Counted from the first letter of the stretch, positions 16,793 to 27,303 are shown. The stretch: 64,000 bases of DNA from an uncultured Helicobacter sp. (GCF_947367035.1 NZ_CANBCA010000005.1:23149-87148); one strand, 5' to 3'. Notes: generated from the sequence alone by a model not told the origin. Numbers and translations: made by a program.

Positions 16793-17808
16793 TAGACCAA
16801 AACTTGCTAGAGTCTCTAAGTAGTAGCGATAAAGAATCTTTTGCAAGGGGATTAAAAGAGTTAATTACACAGACTTATGAAGTGGAAAAAGAGTTTGTGG
16901 AGTTAAAGGCGCTTTTTGAAGAAGTGTTGGATATTTTACCAACTGCAGTTTGGGTGTTAGAGCAGGGTGGGGAGATTTTTTATCAAAATAGCCTTGCTAG
17001 TGAGATTCCGGAATTATTAGAAAAACTCCATTTATCACAAAACAATCGGCAGGAGATTGAGTCAGAGACTTCTGGCGAAACAAAAGTTTATTTGGTGCAA
17101 ACCAATCAAAAATTAAATAAACTCATTATTTCTGCGACAGATATTACAAGTGAAAAGCGGCGTGAAAGACTTGCTTCAATGGGACAGATTTCCGCACATT
17201 TAGCTCACGAGATAAGGAATCCTGTGGGTTCGGTTGCTTTACTTGCTTCTACGCTTGCAAATCGTGTAGATATTAAAAATAAGACACTTGTGCTAGAAAT
17301 TAAAAAATCTATTTGGAGAGTAGAACGTATTGTCAAAGCAACTTTACTTTTTTCTAAAGGGGTACATTGTAGTAAAGTCCAAATTAATCCCCAAAATCTT
17401 GAAGAGGAGCTTAATGAATCATTAAACTATTATACTTATTCTAAAAATATCCATTTTATATTCCAATTTGAATGCGATTCTTTAGAGGCAGATTTTGATT
17501 TACTCTGCATTGTATTGCAAAATTTCTTGTTTAATGCAATTGATGCGATAGAAGAGAGCGAGGAAGAAAAAGGAATCGTAGAGATTTATTGCACTAGGGA
17601 TTCTAAAAATGCAATTTTTAAAATTTATGATAATGGAAAGCCGATTGAAAATCCAGAAATTCTTTTTGAACCTTTTAAAAGCACGAAGTTAAAAGGAAAT
17701 GGTTTAGGATTAGCACTTTCCTTGCAAATCATAGAAGCCCACAATGGAGAAATTTCTCTAATGAAAGAAGAAAGAAAAGGATTTGAAATCACGATTCCAC
17801 AATTTTGA
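16789..17808 (+). CDS. flgS: Flagellar sensor histidine kinase FlgS
   Basis: Cytoplasmic kinase that senses the flagellar export apparatus and phosphorylates FlgR to activate RpoN genes. The N-terminal PAS-like region spans about residues 40-120, then comes the H-box AHLAHEIRNPVGS with His140, N-box NFLFNAIDAIE, and G-boxes YDNGKP and GNGLGLALS. There are no membrane segments, as expected for FlgS. It starts with GTG in a GTGA overlap with flgJ. The partner flgR is outside the window. Confidence 0.88.
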   Translation: MIDQNLLESLSSSDKESFARGLKELITQTYEVEKEFVELKALFEEVLDILPTAVWVLEQGGEIFYQNSLASEIPELLEKLHLSQNNRQEIESETSGETKVYLVQTNQKLNKLIISATDITSEKRRERLASMGQISAHLAHEIRNPVGSVALLASTLANRVDIKNKTLVLEIKKSIWRVERIVKATLLFSKGVHCSKVQINPQNLEEELNESLNYYTYSKNIHFIFQFECDSLEADFDLLCIVLQNFLFNAIDAIEESEEEKGIVEIYCTRDSKNAIFKIYDNGKPIENPEILFEPFKSTKLKGNGLGLALSLQIIEAHNGEISLMKEERKGFEITIPQF

Positions 17809-17879
17809 ATTTTTCATAAACGCGTAAATTTTGCACATTTTGTATTAAAAATAAATTTTATGCTACTTTTGCCATAAGA

Positions 17880-17885
17880 TATAAT
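17880..17885 (+). promoter_or_regulatory. -10 box (TATAAT) upstream of pgk
   Basis: A perfect TATAAT 55 bases before the pgk ATG, in the 130-base gap after flgS. It suggests pgk is transcribed independently of the flagellar operon. Confidence 0.55.
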
Positions 17886-17940
17886 AGGAATTAAGGCATT
17901 TTGAGTTAGAATTTTTAATCACATCAGTAAAAGGGCAAGA

Positions 17941-19149
17941 ATGAGTGGTAATATTCAAAAAATGCAAAATGTAAAAAGTCTTCGGGAAGTTAATATTAAA
18001 GACAAACGTGTTTTAATTCGTGTAGATTTTAATGTGCCAATGGATAGTGAATTAAACATTAGTGATGACACAAGGATTAGAGAGGCAATTCCTACGATTA
18101 ATTATTGTATAGATAATGGAGCAAAATCTATTATTTTAGTCAGCCATTTAGGGCGTCCACAAGGTAAGAGTAATGAATTTTCTTTAAAGCATATTTTGAA
18201 ACGATTGGAGAGGCTTTTATCTAAAGATGTTGTATTTGTAGATAATTTAGATAATGCGCAAGTTACTTTAAATACTTTAATAGATGGTAGCATTGTCTTG
18301 CTAGAAAATATCCGATTCTATGAAGGTGAAGAGAAAAACGACCCTGTATTATCTCAAAAACTTGCTAATCTTTGTGATATTTATGTGAATGATGCCTTTG
18401 GAACAGCACACCGCAAGCATTCTTCTACTTATGGAGTTGCAAGTTATGCAAAAGAAAAAGTAGCCGGTTTGCTACTTAAAAAAGAAATTGATTCTTTTGC
18501 GATTGCGCTTTCTAATCCTCTACGCCCATTATTGCTTATTGTTGGTGGTTCAAAAGTTTCTTCAAAGCTTACGCTTTTAAAATCTATTTTAGATGTGGTG
18601 GATAAAATTATCATTGGTGGTGCGATGAGTAATACCTTTTTGGAAGCTGTGGGCTATGATATGAAAAACTCTTTGATTGAAGAAAATTTGCTAGAAGAAG
18701 CACGTAATATCTTAAGAAATGCAAAAGAGAAGGGCGTGAAGATTTATTTGCCTGTAGATGTTGTTGCAACTGATGATTTAAAAGAGCCTAAGGATATAAA
18801 AATTAGCCCTGCACAAGACATTCAAGAGGGTTTAATGGCGGTAGATATTGGACCTGCAACGGTGAAACTCTTTAACGAAGTGATTCGGGATAGCGAAACA
18901 ATCATTTGGAATGGACCACTTGGTGTCTATGAGAATCAGAAATTTTCTCGCGGGACTTTTAGTATCTCACATACTATTGCAGATACTTACTCGTATAGTG
19001 TAATTGGTGGAGGTGATACTGCTGATGCGGTGGATAAAGCAGGCAATAGAGATGGTATGAGCTTCACATCAACTGGTGGTGGTGCAAGTTTGGAATTACT
19101 TGAAGGTGCAGTATTGCCAGCATTTGAAGTATTAGATGAGAGGGTATAA
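17941..19149 (+). CDS. pgk: Phosphoglycerate kinase
   Basis: Interconverts 1,3-bisphosphoglycerate and 3-phosphoglycerate in glycolysis and gluconeogenesis. Motifs include RVLIRVDFNVP at the N-terminus, VSHLGRPQG, the hinge and nucleotide region GGSKVSSKL, and the C-terminal VIGGGDTADAV. The 402-residue length is normal. A hairpin terminator follows, then corA, the order remembered from H. pylori. Confidence 0.97.
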   Translation: MSGNIQKMQNVKSLREVNIKDKRVLIRVDFNVPMDSELNISDDTRIREAIPTINYCIDNGAKSIILVSHLGRPQGKSNEFSLKHILKRLERLLSKDVVFVDNLDNAQVTLNTLIDGSIVLLENIRFYEGEEKNDPVLSQKLANLCDIYVNDAFGTAHRKHSSTYGVASYAKEKVAGLLLKKEIDSFAIALSNPLRPLLLIVGGSKVSSKLTLLKSILDVVDKIIIGGAMSNTFLEAVGYDMKNSLIEENLLEEARNILRNAKEKGVKIYLPVDVVATDDLKEPKDIKISPAQDIQEGLMAVDIGPATVKLFNEVIRDSETIIWNGPLGVYENQKFSRGTFSISHTIADTYSYSVIGGGDTADAVDKAGNRDGMSFTSTGGGASLELLEGAVLPAFEVLDERV

Positions 19150-19177
19150 AATGGGAGAACCCCCTACGAAACAAAGC

Positions 19178-19212
19178 ACTAAAGGAGAATCTATCAATCT
19201 CCTTTAGTTTTG
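19178..19212 (+). terminator. Hairpin between pgk and corA
   Basis: ACTAAAGGAGA and TCTCCTTTAGT form a perfect 11-bp stem around a 9-base loop, followed by TTTTG. It lies just upstream of corA, so it may terminate pgk or act as an attenuator in the corA leader. Confidence 0.65.
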
Positions 19213-19228
19213 AAATTAAAGGCAGATT

Positions 19229-20185
19229 ATGTTGAATCTTTTTATTAAACGCAATGGTATGGTAGTAAGAGAGAGTGTGCAAGCAGTAGAAGCAGTGCAA
19301 GTAGATGCCGATGTGCTTTGGATTGATTTATTGCACCCCACAGCACAAGAAATTGCTTATATTTCTAAAACTTATTTATTGGATATTCCAACAAAAGAAG
19401 AACGTGAAGAGATTGAAGAATCCTCTCGCTATTGGGAGAATAGTGAGACGGTAACGATTAATACTTACTTTCTTACGCGTCCAAGCGAAGGGAATCTTTT
19501 ACATAACGAAACCATTACTTTTTTGCTGACACATAATATTCTTTTCACGGTGCGATATAGTGAGTTTAAGGTATTTGATGAAATCCAACAACGTGTGCTT
19601 GCAAGTCCAAAAAACTTTGAAGATGGCTTTGATTTAATTTCCAAAATTTTTGAATTACGTGTAGAAAAAGATGCGGATATGCTAGAAAGTATTGCAAAAC
19701 AAACGCGTCTTTTGCGCCGCTCTGTTGTATTTGATAAGAAACTTGGTGATGAGATTTTAGAAAATCTCTCTGTCTTGCAAGAAATGCACTTGAGTTTGCG
19801 TGATAGTTTGTTTGATAAAAGGCTTGCAATTGCAGCGTTGCTGCGCACGAAAAAAACAGATATGGAAGTGAAAAAGGATTTGGGTATTATTTTAAAGGAC
19901 ATCAACTCGCTTGTAGAGTTTGCCAATGTAAATATGAATATTTTGGATAACATTCAAACGCTTTTTTCAAACCAAATTAATATTGAGCAAAATAAAATTA
20001 TCAAAATTTTTACAATGGTTACGGTGGCGATGATGCCCCCGACTTTAATTGCTACGATTTATGGAATGAACTTTACAAATATGCCAGAGCTTCAATGGGC
20101 TTATGCTTATCCTGTTGCATTGGGTGTGATGGTTGTCTCAACTATTCTTCCTATTCTTTACTTTAAAAAGAAAAAGTGGATGTAA
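19229..20185 (+). CDS. corA: Magnesium/cobalt transporter CorA
   Basis: Pentameric Mg2+ channel of the inner membrane. The 318 residues have a long cytoplasmic helical domain followed by two C-terminal membrane helices, with the selectivity loop YGMNF between them ([19 protein letters not shown]) and a lysine-rich KKKKW end. An AAAGG site precedes the ATG. Confidence 0.95.
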   Translation: MLNLFIKRNGMVVRESVQAVEAVQVDADVLWIDLLHPTAQEIAYISKTYLLDIPTKEEREEIEESSRYWENSETVTINTYFLTRPSEGNLLHNETITFLLTHNILFTVRYSEFKVFDEIQQRVLASPKNFEDGFDLISKIFELRVEKDADMLESIAKQTRLLRRSVVFDKKLGDEILENLSVLQEMHLSLRDSLFDKRLAIAALLRTKKTDMEVKKDLGIILKDINSLVEFANVNMNILDNIQTLFSNQINIEQNKIIKIFTMVTVAMMPPTLIATIYGMNFTNMPELQWAYAYPVALGVMVVSTILPILYFKKKKWM

Positions 20186-20317
20186 CACAATGTGACTCCT
20201 AGAATCCTTATTGGAACAGAAGCATAGTATAAATGAAGGGGCTTTGTGGCTTGTGTGTGCCAAAAATTGGCAATCCAATTCAAAGTAATACCAAGAATCT
20301 TTTATGTAGCTTGTTTC

Positions 20318-20914
20318 TCACACTCCTTTTTCTTGAAAATAAAGTTGTAATTCTTTGGCAATTGTTTGGGAATCTTTTTCTGCTAATGTTGGATTTGATA
20401 AAAATTTTAAGGTTGCTAAAAAGCGATTCTTTGGCATAAATCCGGGATAGATAAATAATTCTTTACCTTCTTCACTTAAGAAAACAAGCGTAGGAGTGGG
20501 TTTGATATGATACTTTTGTGCTAAATCTGCAGTGCTTAAAGTTTGGTTTAAAAAGGAGATTTCGTGCGTTTTGGTATAGCTAAGATTGATATAATAGGGT
20601 GCATAATTGGCTATCAAAAACTCTTTAATATCAGAATTCTCTTTGATGAGGGTTTTTAGTCTATCACAATATGCGCAACCATTAGCTGAAAATACCAATA
20701 AAAAGGGGAGATGATTGCTTGTAATTTTGCTTGTTTCTTTAAAAACATCGGCAACTTCCACATAAGAATTGCGGTCTATGTTTTCCATAGCTAATAATTG
20801 CTCTTGGGTATTTTTTGTGCCACTTGATACAATGTTTTCGTCAATTTTTTCTTGGCACGCACTCAAGAGACAAGTTAATATCACGCCCATTAAAAAATAA
20901 ACTTGTTTCATCAT
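20318..20914 (-). CDS. Thioredoxin-fold lipoprotein
   Basis: A 198-residue lipoprotein with lipobox LLSAC (Cys20). The thioredoxin-like domain carries the redox motif C80-AY-C83 in FSANGCAYCDRLK and a cis-proline segment IKPTPTLVFL. It probably acts as a periplasmic reductant or oxidase, for instance in cytochrome c or thiol maintenance, like SoxW/DsbE-type proteins. The gap 20186-20317 upstream of its 3' end shows no gene. Confidence 0.82.
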   Translation of the reverse strand: MMKQVYFLMGVILTCLLSACQEKIDENIVSSGTKNTQEQLLAMENIDRNSYVEVADVFKETSKITSNHLPFLLVFSANGCAYCDRLKTLIKENSDIKEFLIANYAPYYINLSYTKTHEISFLNQTLSTADLAQKYHIKPTPTLVFLSEEGKELFIYPGFMPKNRFLATLKFLSNPTLAEKDSQTIAKELQLYFQEKGV

Positions 20915-20964
20915 TTATAAAATCCTTGATAAATTGTGCCATTATAGCAAAATATACACTTCAT

Positions 20965-21576
20965 TTAAATGCCCAGCATTAAAAGATTCCATAGATTATC
21001 TACTTCTATTTCTTCTAAAAACTCTCCTTGCAAAGAGAGCCAATGAGCAATATGCGCTTGATTAAACACTGCACCTTGCATACAAGAGGGGTGTCCAGAG
21101 ATTAATCCTCTGCCTAAAATTATTTCATCTTGTAAGGGTTGTTCGCAAATAAGACAGGTTTGCAAGGTATTTCCTCTGCCTTCAAAGCGCAGGAGCTTGG
21201 CATATAAATTGAGAATTGCGCGTTTGGGGTTCTCTTTTTCTAATCGTTTTGCCCCTTGCTCTAAATGTTCAAAATAAAAGGAATCTAAGGTTGAAATATC
21301 TCTTAAATGCGTGTTTAAGAGGTTGAGGTATTGTTGCCAAAAATAGCGTTTTTGCGTGTCCCGCTCCCAAATGAAACCTAAATGGATTGGCTCTCTTAGT
21401 TTGCCAATTTCACGCAAGTCTTGTTCTATAGAAAAGTCAATCTTGTGTCCTAAATGCACGATACTATGACGCGCACCATAGAATCTATAAAGGGTGTGCA
21501 ACTGGGTTTGCGTCAAGATTCTAACGAGCAAATCTTCCTCACGCACACGCAAAGTGTGTAGAATATAGCCTTGCAA
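20965..21576 (-). CDS. recO: DNA repair protein RecO (Campylobacterota type)
   Basis: A 203-residue protein with an N-terminal OB-like segment (MQGYILHTLRVREEDLLVRI) and a C-terminal Cys cluster (CLICEQPL...HPSC). These match the short RecO of Helicobacter, which loads RecA with RecR at single-strand gaps. The family is divergent, so the assignment rests on overall layout rather than strict motifs. Confidence 0.75.
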   Translation of the reverse strand: MQGYILHTLRVREEDLLVRILTQTQLHTLYRFYGARHSIVHLGHKIDFSIEQDLREIGKLREPIHLGFIWERDTQKRYFWQQYLNLLNTHLRDISTLDSFYFEHLEQGAKRLEKENPKRAILNLYAKLLRFEGRGNTLQTCLICEQPLQDEIILGRGLISGHPSCMQGAVFNQAHIAHWLSLQGEFLEEIEVDNLWNLLMLGI

Positions 21577-21614
21577 AATTTTCCTTTTTTAGCGGGATTG
21601 TAGCATAATCTTAA

Positions 21615-22052
21615 AGGTTTCTTTTAGTTTTAAAAATTTTTAAATTCCTTTTAAGCTTTGGAATCTCAAGCACTCTTTTTGCAGAAGTAGATTTCATCGC
21701 TCTTGCAACCAATGGAGAGTTTAACAAACAAAGTGAGGGTGTGAAAGTCTTAAATGATGAGGAGATGAAGCAGGTTGTAGGGGAATTTACGAAAGGAAGT
21801 CTTATTAAACAATACGGCATCACGAATAATTCTGGGCAAAAGATTTATACAACGACTTACTATCGTGTCAATTTTGATTATGGTGATTCGCCTTATTTTA
21901 ATCTGTTGCCAAATGAAATAGCAGGGATTGAAGAAATTTACAATCATCAAACACGCAAAACACAGAGAAATATCGTTGCCATAGATACAAGAAATTACAC
22001 CTATATGCGGAATCTTGATTCAAGCCTTTTAAACAGATACAAGGTGCGATAA
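21615..22052 (+). pseudogene. Secreted protein of unknown family, start codon lost
   Basis: An open frame of about 145 codons bounded upstream by TAA at 21612. It reads KIFKFLLSFGISSTLFAEVD, a good Sec signal peptide, but no ATG, GTG or TTG lies before it; the codon where ATG is expected (21630-21632) is TTA. The first usable start is GTG at 21741, after the signal. Residues after that, VKVLNDEEMKQVVGE, resemble the double-glycine leader of bacteriocin-type precursors except for GE instead of GG. The stop overlaps the next ATG as TAATG. Confidence 0.5.
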
Positions 22053-22759
22053 TGATTGTTGAATCTAGGCGGATAACAGATGTAAATTGGTCTCCCACTT
22101 ATGTGGGAACGATTTACCACGAGGAGATAAAAAACAAAGCAAAATTAGAGGCTAAAGAGTTTGATATGAGTCAAGCAACCAGCAGAGAGGAAGAGCAGCA
22201 AAACCTGCTTAATTTCTTAAAGCAATCTCCAAAAGGTAATAATAAGGAACAGACACAAGCATTTCTATATCACTTAACAGGAGACACTTTTAAGGCAGAA
22301 GAACATATAGAAGAAATGTTTAATAGGAGTAAAGAAGACATCGGATTACTCGGTAAATACGCAGGAGCAAATCTTGATTTAGAAATGTTTTTAGAATCTT
22401 TCTTTAGATTAGCCAAATTCTTTGGTGCGATTCCAGAATCTAGTAAGGTTAAGATTCAAGATTCTTTACAAATAGCCCAAAGATATTTGTATAATCAAAG
22501 CGGAAATATTGATAATTCTTTTAAAGTGGGAGATTATGTTATCTCATTTGAGGACGACCCCTCCTTTACTGACCCATTTTTATATGGAGGTAACTTTTCT
22601 ATTTCCTATCAAAAGCCTGACGAACTTCTAACCTCTCTTGCCTCCAACTTTGATTCCACACAAAGTTTTTTTGATATTTTAGATAAAAGAGAGCAATTAG
22701 AAAAGCAAAATCAAGAGTTACACAACAAGCAATCTTTCAATGGAATCTATATAAGATAG
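22052..22759 (+). CDS. Hypothetical protein, second gene of an uncharacterised pair
   Basis: A 235-residue soluble protein coupled to the preceding frame through TAATG. It is rich in charged helices, has no signal peptide or membrane segment, and ends with a coiled-coil-like stretch (DILDKREQLEKQNQELHNKQ). A segment around residues 90-135 (FNRSKEDIGLLGKYAGANLD) is moderately hydrophobic. I recognise no family. If the first gene is really dead, this one depends on a start inside it. Confidence 0.6.
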   Translation: MIVESRRITDVNWSPTYVGTIYHEEIKNKAKLEAKEFDMSQATSREEEQQNLLNFLKQSPKGNNKEQTQAFLYHLTGDTFKAEEHIEEMFNRSKEDIGLLGKYAGANLDLEMFLESFFRLAKFFGAIPESSKVKIQDSLQIAQRYLYNQSGNIDNSFKVGDYVISFEDDPSFTDPFLYGGNFSISYQKPDELLTSLASNFDSTQSFFDILDKREQLEKQNQELHNKQSFNGIYIR

Positions 22760-22832
22760 ATTCCACAAGTGATTCTATAATACAAACCTTTGTAGAAGAG
22801 GTTCTAAGGTTTCAGATTGACACTCAAATGCT

Positions 22833-23402
22833 TTAGTCAATTAAAGTGTGTTCTATTAATACTTTAAGCCCTAATGCAATCAAAATACAGCCCGCACTGA
22901 TTTCAAGAATGCGTGTAGGGATTTTGGTAAGGGTTTTACTAAGAGAGTAGGCAAGAATTACACATAAAAAGGTAATACCTCCAATCAAAGAAGCACTTAA
23001 AAATAAAGGTGCATTTTGTGAAAAAATGAGCATACCCGCAGCAAGTGCGTCTATGCTCGTAGCGATTCCAATGAGGAGTAAAATCCGTAATGAAAGGACT
23101 TTTGGGGATTCTTCCTCTTCGTTTGTATAGGAATCTTTAATGATTTTTAATCCTAAGACTAAAAAGACAAGAAAAGTAATCCAATGGTCAAAAGAATCGG
23201 CAATTTGCGAGAGTCTATCACTCGCAAACTTTATCATAATCCAACCAAAAATGGGCATAAGTGCTTGGAAAAATGCGGTTACTAATGCAATTTTTAATCC
23301 GTTTTGTATGTGCCACTTTTCATACAATCCATAAGAAAATGCTACAATAGACGCATCTACTGCTAAAATGATTCCAAGTAAGATAATTTCTAAATATTCC
23401 AT
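22833..23402 (-). CDS. mntP: Manganese efflux pump MntP
   Basis: A six-helix membrane protein of 189 residues. The two family motifs with buried aspartates are present: ILAVDASIVAFS in helix 1 and GIATSIDALAAG in helix 4. It exports Mn2+ in E. coli and other bacteria. It starts 3 bases after the thiG stop, so both share an mRNA. No yybP-ykoY-type riboswitch can be seen, since the gene is internal to the operon. Confidence 0.9.
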   Translation of the reverse strand: MEYLEIILLGIILAVDASIVAFSYGLYEKWHIQNGLKIALVTAFFQALMPIFGWIMIKFASDRLSQIADSFDHWITFLVFLVLGLKIIKDSYTNEEEESPKVLSLRILLLIGIATSIDALAAGMLIFSQNAPLFLSASLIGGITFLCVILAYSLSKTLTKIPTRILEISAGCILIALGLKVLIEHTLID

Positions 23403-23405
23403 AAT

Positions 23406-24206
23406 TTATAAAGAGAAATTGACTAATCCTTCTGCAGGAGAGCTTGCGGTAGCATAAGGTTTTTTGGGGATTCTACCTGCTAGATAGCTTGCCCTACCTG
23501 CTCGCACTGCATCACGCATAGCTTGTGCCATTAGAATGGGGTTTTGTGCTTGAGCAATAGCAGTGTTTGTTAGCACCGCATCTGCGCCAATCTCCATAGC
23601 AACTGCCGCATCAGAAGCGCAACCCACGCCTGCATCTACGATAAGTGGCACTTTAATAGCTTCTTTGATAAAAGCAATATTGTAGCGATTCTGTATGCCA
23701 AGTCCGCTACCAATCGGTGCTGCAAGAGGCATAACCGCACTTGCTCCAGCATTTTCTAGTCGCTTTGCCATTACCGGGTCATCGTTGCTATATGCAAGCA
23801 CGCAAAAGCCATCTTTTGCTAGAATTTCACAAGCTTTGAGCGTCTCTAAGACATCGGGATAAAGTGTTTTTTGTGTGTCGCCAATAATTTCTAGCTTAAT
23901 AAAGTCAATGTCCGTGGCTTCTCGTGTTAGGCGAAAGAGAGTAATGGCTTCCTCTGCATTCACACAACCAGCGGAATTTGGTAGAAATTGAATCGCACTC
24001 CCTTTGAAATAATCTAGTAGATTCTCTTCATCGGGGTTTGTGATATTCACACGCCGAATCGCAACGGTTATTATTTCTGCTTCTGAAGCAAGGGTTGCGT
24101 CAAGAGTTGTTTGAAAATCCTTGTATTTTCCACTACCTACAATCAACCGACTTTTGAAAGTTTTGTTGCCTATTGTTAAAGTTTCATTTGTAATGTTGTT
24201 TTGCAT
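23406..24206 (-). CDS. thiG: Thiazole synthase ThiG
   Basis: Forms the thiazole phosphate of thiamine from deoxyxylulose phosphate, dehydroglycine and ThiS thiocarboxylate. The family motifs [16 protein letters not shown], the likely Schiff-base Lys104 in [10 protein letters not shown], and [20 protein letters not shown] are visible in 266 residues. No other thi genes are adjacent, unusual for thiG, and no TPP riboswitch was recognised. Confidence 0.95.
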   Translation of the reverse strand: MQNNITNETLTIGNKTFKSRLIVGSGKYKDFQTTLDATLASEAEIITVAIRRVNITNPDEENLLDYFKGSAIQFLPNSAGCVNAEEAITLFRLTREATDIDFIKLEIIGDTQKTLYPDVLETLKACEILAKDGFCVLAYSNDDPVMAKRLENAGASAVMPLAAPIGSGLGIQNRYNIAFIKEAIKVPLIVDAGVGCASDAAVAMEIGADAVLTNTAIAQAQNPILMAQAMRDAVRAGRASYLAGRIPKKPYATASSPAEGLVNFSL

Positions 24207-24232
24207 AAAATTCCTTTAATGTAATTTTGTCT

Positions 24233-25678
24233 TTAAATGTAGCGGATTTGCTCTATTAAATCAAGAGGGTTAAGTGAAAAATTATTATAAGATTTCACAT
24301 AAAGTTCCGCACAAAAGCTATGAAGCAAAACGCCACAAATAGCAGAATCTAAAGGAGTTTTTCCTTGAGCTAAATACGCACCAATCATACCAGAAAGCAC
24401 ATCTCCACTCCCTCCTTTTGCTAGGACATTGTTACCAAAGGGATTAATATACACTTCCTCTCCCTTACAGATTAACGAATTTGCTCCTTTTAGCACAAGT
24501 GTTGCATTGGGATAATGTTTGCAAAACAAAAGCGCGTAAGTGATTTTGTCTCTTTGTAATTCTTGCGTAGAAATTGTTGCAATATTTAAGATTTTTAAAA
24601 TTTGCACAAATTCCTTGGGGTGGGGAGTTAGGACGATATTTTTGGCTTTTAGCAATTCTTTAAAAGCGCAATGATAGAAAATATCTGCATCAAGCAGTAA
24701 GGGGTAGCTTTGAAGTTGTTTTAAGTTGGGCAAAGGTGTATTGATACCAAAGCCCATTCCAAGTGCAATGGTAGTTGTATTTTGTGGAATCTCTTTTGGA
24801 TTCATCAGACTAAAGGGCAAGTTTGGGATTCTATCTGTGCTGATAACGCTTACAAGCCCTGCTCCATTTCTAAGTCCAGATAGTGCGCTTAAAACTCCTG
24901 CACCCACTTTTTCTCCTGCATAGACGCATAGGTGTCCAAAATCGCCTTTGTTAGTGTTTTGTGCGATTCTATGGGGTGGTTTAAAATCACTTCTTTCTAG
25001 TAGCTTTAAATGAGAACTTGGCGCGAAAACTTCCTCGCTAATGCCTAAGTTTATCAAATGCACTTCGCCTACAAAATCTTTTGCCAAATCTGAAAAAAGG
25101 GCTACTTTGAGCGCACCCATTGTCAGTGTAAAATCTGCTTGAAAGGCTATTTCCCCACCTAGTGTGCCACTTTGTGTAATTCCACTTGGAATATCACAAG
25201 CAATTTTTATTGCATCATATTCGTTTAAAATCTGCAAAATTTTAATAGTCTTTGAATCTAATTTTCCTTTGAATCCTGCTCCAAAGATTCCATCAATAAT
25301 AAGGTCAAATTTTTCTTTTGCCTTTAAAGATTGCAAAAATTTAAAATTTATTTTGGAATTTGATTGTAATGTTTCTAGTCTTTTTAATTGTAGGGTGCAT
25401 AATGGGCTTTTTACACCTTGAGGTAAAAAGACATTCACTTCACAGATTCCACAAAGCATTCGTGCCAACGCCAAACAATCCGCACCATTATTCCCCCTTC
25501 CACAGACAATCAAGATTTTTAATTTTTTAAATGTTGGATTGGTAGAATCTAAAAACTGGTTTTTTAAAAAATAATACATTCCACTTGCAGCATTTTCCAT
25601 TAACAATTCTGAAGACAAATTGAAGTTTTTTGTCGCATTGACATCTAGCGCATTTGTGTTTAAAAATAAATTTTTCAT
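24233..25678 (-). CDS. nnr: Bifunctional NAD(P)H-hydrate repair enzyme Nnr
   Basis: Repairs damaged NAD(P)H. Residues 1-215 are the YjeF_N epimerase domain (VCGRGNNGADCLALARML) and residues 225-481 the ADP-dependent dehydratase of the ribokinase superfamily, with VLAKGGSGDVLSGMIGA near the C-terminus. The fused arrangement and 481-residue length are standard. It precedes thiG and mntP on the same strand. Confidence 0.92.
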   Translation of the reverse strand: MKNLFLNTNALDVNATKNFNLSSELLMENAASGMYYFLKNQFLDSTNPTFKKLKILIVCGRGNNGADCLALARMLCGICEVNVFLPQGVKSPLCTLQLKRLETLQSNSKINFKFLQSLKAKEKFDLIIDGIFGAGFKGKLDSKTIKILQILNEYDAIKIACDIPSGITQSGTLGGEIAFQADFTLTMGALKVALFSDLAKDFVGEVHLINLGISEEVFAPSSHLKLLERSDFKPPHRIAQNTNKGDFGHLCVYAGEKVGAGVLSALSGLRNGAGLVSVISTDRIPNLPFSLMNPKEIPQNTTTIALGMGFGINTPLPNLKQLQSYPLLLDADIFYHCAFKELLKAKNIVLTPHPKEFVQILKILNIATISTQELQRDKITYALLFCKHYPNATLVLKGANSLICKGEEVYINPFGNNVLAKGGSGDVLSGMIGAYLAQGKTPLDSAICGVLLHSFCAELYVKSYNNFSLNPLDLIEQIRYI

Positions 25679-25777
25679 TTTAGGATTCCTTAATTCAAGG
25701 ATTGCAAAATTTTTTGGAATCTTAACAAAATATGTTATAAATTCACTCTAAAAAAGTTATTTTTATAAAGAATTTTT

Positions 25778-26218
25778 ATGGCATTGAAAAAGATTATTTT
25801 GAATTTGTTTTTAACGTTTCTTATGTTTTGTTATTTTGCAGGTTGCAATGAAGAAAAACGAGCAAGTAAAGAGGATAATAAAACTTCAGAGAATAATGCA
25901 ACAGGTATTTTAAAACAAAAAACAAAAGAAGAGAATTTACAAGAGACACCTTTGCAAAAACAATTAAAGAAGAATCTTAAAAACCACTTAGACGAATTAA
26001 GTCAAAAGCTACAAGAGAAAAATTTAAACCATTTGCAGTTAGAGCAAAACACAGGAATACAAAAGCATATAGAATATTTTGAGAGCTTACACGGACGCAA
26101 GGATATTCCTAAAAACTCTTCACACGAGAATTTAAATCAAAAAATACAAAAAGCCTATGAATTTCAAGAAGAGAGAATTGAAAATTTGCGTCAAAAAAAT
26201 GATGAAATGAGCAAATAA
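25778..26218 (+). CDS. Lipoprotein with coiled-coil region
   Basis: A 146-residue protein with a lipoprotein signal ending YFAGC (Cys23). The rest is highly charged and rich in Lys, Glu, Gln and Asn with heptad-like leucines (LKNHLDELSQKLQEKNLNHL), so an elongated periplasmic helix is likely. No family is recognised. It sits between nnr (divergent) and pyrH. Confidence 0.7.
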   Translation: MALKKIILNLFLTFLMFCYFAGCNEEKRASKEDNKTSENNATGILKQKTKEENLQETPLQKQLKKNLKNHLDELSQKLQEKNLNHLQLEQNTGIQKHIEYFESLHGRKDIPKNSSHENLNQKIQKAYEFQEERIENLRQKNDEMSK

Positions 26219-26245
26219 TACGAGATTTACTAAATTATTAAGTAA

Positions 26246-27004
<759 letters not shown>

Positions 27005-27020
27005 TTTATTAAGGAATGAA

Positions 27021-27239
27021 ATGAGAATTGAAGAAATTGCATCAAAAGCATTAGAACAAGTTAATGGCGATAGATATTTGCTATCTAATATTTTATTTAT
27101 GAGAATTGATGAGTTAAGTCGTGGAGCTAAACCACTTGTTAATAGAGATGTTAAAGTAGATAAACTTTCAGATATTGCTTTACTTGAAGTAGCAGAGGGC
27201 AAAATCGGCTTAGACAAAATTGAAGAATCACAAAATTAA
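27021..27239 (+). CDS. rpoZ: RNA polymerase omega subunit
   Basis: A 72-residue omega subunit that helps assemble RNA polymerase and, in many bacteria, forms part of the ppGpp site. The RIEEIASKALEQVNGDRYLL start and KPLVNRDVKVDKLSDIALLE segment are typical of Campylobacterota RpoZ. It lies between pyrH and spoT, the latter making ppGpp. Confidence 0.92.
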   Translation: MRIEEIASKALEQVNGDRYLLSNILFMRIDELSRGAKPLVNRDVKVDKLSDIALLEVAEGKIGLDKIEESQN

Positions 27240-27303
27240 TTTCGTATTCTTAATTATTTATAGATAAAACAAAGCCTAAAGTACTGAAGCAAGAAGGTAG
27301 AAT

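Noticed and set aside
19465..19953. A 162-codon minus-strand frame inside corA
   Set aside because: corA is clearly the real gene; the antisense frame is Ser/Lys rich with no recognisable domain.
20233..20439. A 68-codon plus-strand frame after corA
   Set aside because: Most of it is antisense to the thioredoxin-like lipoprotein, and it lacks a convincing ribosome site.
22833..24206. Mn2+ riboswitch for mntP or TPP riboswitch for thiG
   Set aside because: mntP starts 3 bases after thiG, and thiG lies 26 bases after nnr, leaving no room for an aptamer.
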